In this document: one piece after another, positions 63,048 through 64,000 of the stretch
How positions within the stretch are numbered: position 1 is the stretch's first letter
How the letters are laid out: each line of letters starts with the position of its first letter
The notes under the pieces: model-generated
Databases searched by the model: none
What the model saw: the letters and a program-made list of their open reading frames with translations, nothing else
What the model was told of the DNA's origin: nothing
Translations under genes and position numbers: made by a program
From: Streptomyces albicerus
GTDB lineage: Bacteria; Actinomycetota; Actinomycetes; Streptomycetales; Streptomycetaceae
Assembly (NCBI RefSeq): GCF_008905045.1
Contig: NZ_VWMY01000002.1
Span: 14,083 to 78,082 of the forward strand
Direction of reading: 5' to 3'
Length of the DNA stretch: 64,000 bases

Positions 63048-63105
63048 AATCAAGCCGGACCATGTCTTGGACCGATCGGTACTTTTGGTCCTAGCGTTCT
63101 GAGTC

Positions 63106-63813
63106 ATGGCTCTGGCAACGCGGACGGACCGAAAACCGTCCATGACCCGCACCATGTGGGACTCGTCCGTCGGCAAGAAGACAGTGATGGCCGTGAGCGG
63201 CCTGATCATGCTGGCGTACCTCGTCGTCCACATGCTGGGCAACCTCAAGATCTTCTTCGGATCGGACGAGTTCAACAGCTACGCGCACTGGCTGCGCACC
63301 CTCGGCGAGCCCTTCCTGCACTACGAGTGGGCGCTGTGGATCATCCGCGTGGTCCTGGTCGCCGCCGTCGTCGCACACGCCATCTCCGCGTACCAGCTGA
63401 GCCGCCGCGACATCAGGGCACGCCCGACAAAGTACGTGCACAAGAAGCCGCGGGCCAGTTACGCGACGCGGACGATGCGCTGGGGCGGGATCATCCTCGG
63501 CCTGTTCATCGTCTGGCACATCCTCGACCTGACGACCGGCACCGTGCACCCGGACGGCTTCCAGGCCGGACACCCGTACCAGAACGTGATCGACACCTTC
63601 TCCACCTGGTACGGCAACGTCATCTACATCGCCGCGGTGCTCGCCCTCGGCCTGCACATCCGGCACGGCTTCTGGAGCGCGGCGCACACCCTCGGCGTGG
63701 GCAGCCGCAGGCGTGACCGTGCCTTCAAGGCCATCGCCAACGTGCTCGCCCTGGTGCTGACGGTGGGCTTCATCTCCGTACCCGTGGGCGTGATGACCGG
63801 AGTGGTGAGCTGA
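63106..63813 (+). CDS. succinate dehydrogenase cytochrome b558 subunit
   Basis: A 235-residue membrane protein with five predicted helices, the heme-carrying anchor of actinobacterial (B. subtilis-like) succinate dehydrogenase/fumarate reductase. The family signature is [15 protein letters not shown] at the first helix with His in [12 protein letters not shown], then [29 protein letters not shown] and [16 protein letters not shown], which provide heme His ligands. ATG 63106 lies about 15 bases after TCCTAGCG; a weak ribosome site suggests another start (ATG 63142) is possible. The flavoprotein gene follows 1 base after the stop. Confidence 0.92.
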   Translation: MALATRTDRKPSMTRTMWDSSVGKKTVMAVSGLIMLAYLVVHMLGNLKIFFGSDEFNSYAHWLRTLGEPFLHYEWALWIIRVVLVAAVVAHAISAYQLSRRDIRARPTKYVHKKPRASYATRTMRWGGIILGLFIVWHILDLTTGTVHPDGFQAGHPYQNVIDTFSTWYGNVIYIAAVLALGLHIRHGFWSAAHTLGVGSRRRDRAFKAIANVLALVLTVGFISVPVGVMTGVVS

Positions 63814-63814
63814 C

Positions 63815-64000
63815 ATGACTTCTGAGTACGCCGAGTACACGACCGGAGAGCCGGTCGTCGACGCCAAGGCCCCCAAGGGGCCGGTGAGCGAACGCTGGGA
63901 CACGCGCCGCTTCGAGGCCAAGCTGGTCAACCCCGCCAACCGCCGCAAGCACACGGTGATCGTCGTCGGCACGGGTCTCGCGGGCGGCTCCGCCGGTGCC
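63815..64000 (+). CDS. sdhA: succinate dehydrogenase flavoprotein subunit, 5' end only
   Basis: The first 62 codons are in the window: a polar lead ([19 protein letters not shown]), [20 protein letters not shown], and the FAD-binding strand [15 protein letters not shown]. The lead, [18 protein letters not shown] and the GxGLAGG motif are typical of actinobacterial SdhA of the three-subunit type. The ATG at 63815 starts one base after the cytochrome b subunit stop, so the two are cotranscribed. The rest, and the iron-sulfur subunit expected next, lie beyond the window. Confidence 0.93.
   Translation, partial: MTSEYAEYTTGEPVVDAKAPKGPVSERWDTRRFEAKLVNPANRRKHTVIVVGTGLAGGSAGA

Overview
The window looks like a stretch of a Streptomyces chromosome. 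GC is very high throughout and third codon positions are strongly G/C. GTG starts, ATGA/GTGA overlaps and Tat signal peptides are frequent. Several genes belong to typically streptomycete sets: a DUF6777-type lipoprotein, a DUF574-type methyltransferase beside a GGDEF/EAL protein, a SCO0930-like lipoprotein and a LysX two-domain protein. No tRNA, rRNA or CRISPR array was seen.

Left part (1-14753). This is an accessory-looking mix. It holds an IS5-type transposase remnant, a ferritin-like/hemerythrin/PP2C trio, and a DUF2071 gene cut in two by an IS110-family element whose removal restores the reading frame exactly. The long non-coding end of that element could encode a bridge RNA. Then come an orphan cytochrome c oxidase subunit I, an SDR, an HD-like protein, a coupled mycothiol-dependent formaldehyde dehydrogenase and metallo-hydrolase pair, an unrecognised 57-residue gene, a GNAT acetyltransferase and an amidase.

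Centre (14909-38541). This is the most interesting region. Two neighbouring sugar systems appear to form one functional unit. The first has secreted GH20 hexosaminidase and GH29 alpha-L-fucosidase, a LacI regulator, a three-gene sugar importer without its own ATPase, a cytosolic GH5 (subfamily 18-like) beta-mannosidase, a Tat-exported GH85 endo-beta-N-acetylglucosaminidase and a GH38 alpha-mannosidase. This is the enzyme set needed to release, import and dismantle N-glycans. The second has a GntR regulator, a ribose-type ABC importer and a five-enzyme non-phosphorylating L-fucose pathway (mutarotase, dehydrogenase, lactonase, fuconate dehydratase, SDR). It could consume the fucose freed by GH29. 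Clear inverted-repeat operator candidates lie in both divergent promoter regions.

Right part (38529-64000). This is more core-like: a lipase-maturation-factor membrane protein, a DUF6777-type lipoprotein, a PAS-GAF-PP2C-ATPase regulator, a Fpg/Nei glycosylase, an ECF sigma factor with a zinc-finger anti-sigma candidate, a CapA-like lipoprotein, two fused gene remnants marking a deletion junction, a universal stress protein, LysX, a polysaccharide deacetylase, a class F sortase with two small surface proteins, a membrane-gene pair, the lipoprotein/methyltransferase/GGDEF-EAL (RmdA-like) group, and a LysR regulator divergent from succinate dehydrogenase genes that run off the end.

A GC-rich hairpin repeat of about 45-80 bp recurs at least seven times between genes, in two variants and both orientations. 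It often sits at transcript ends.
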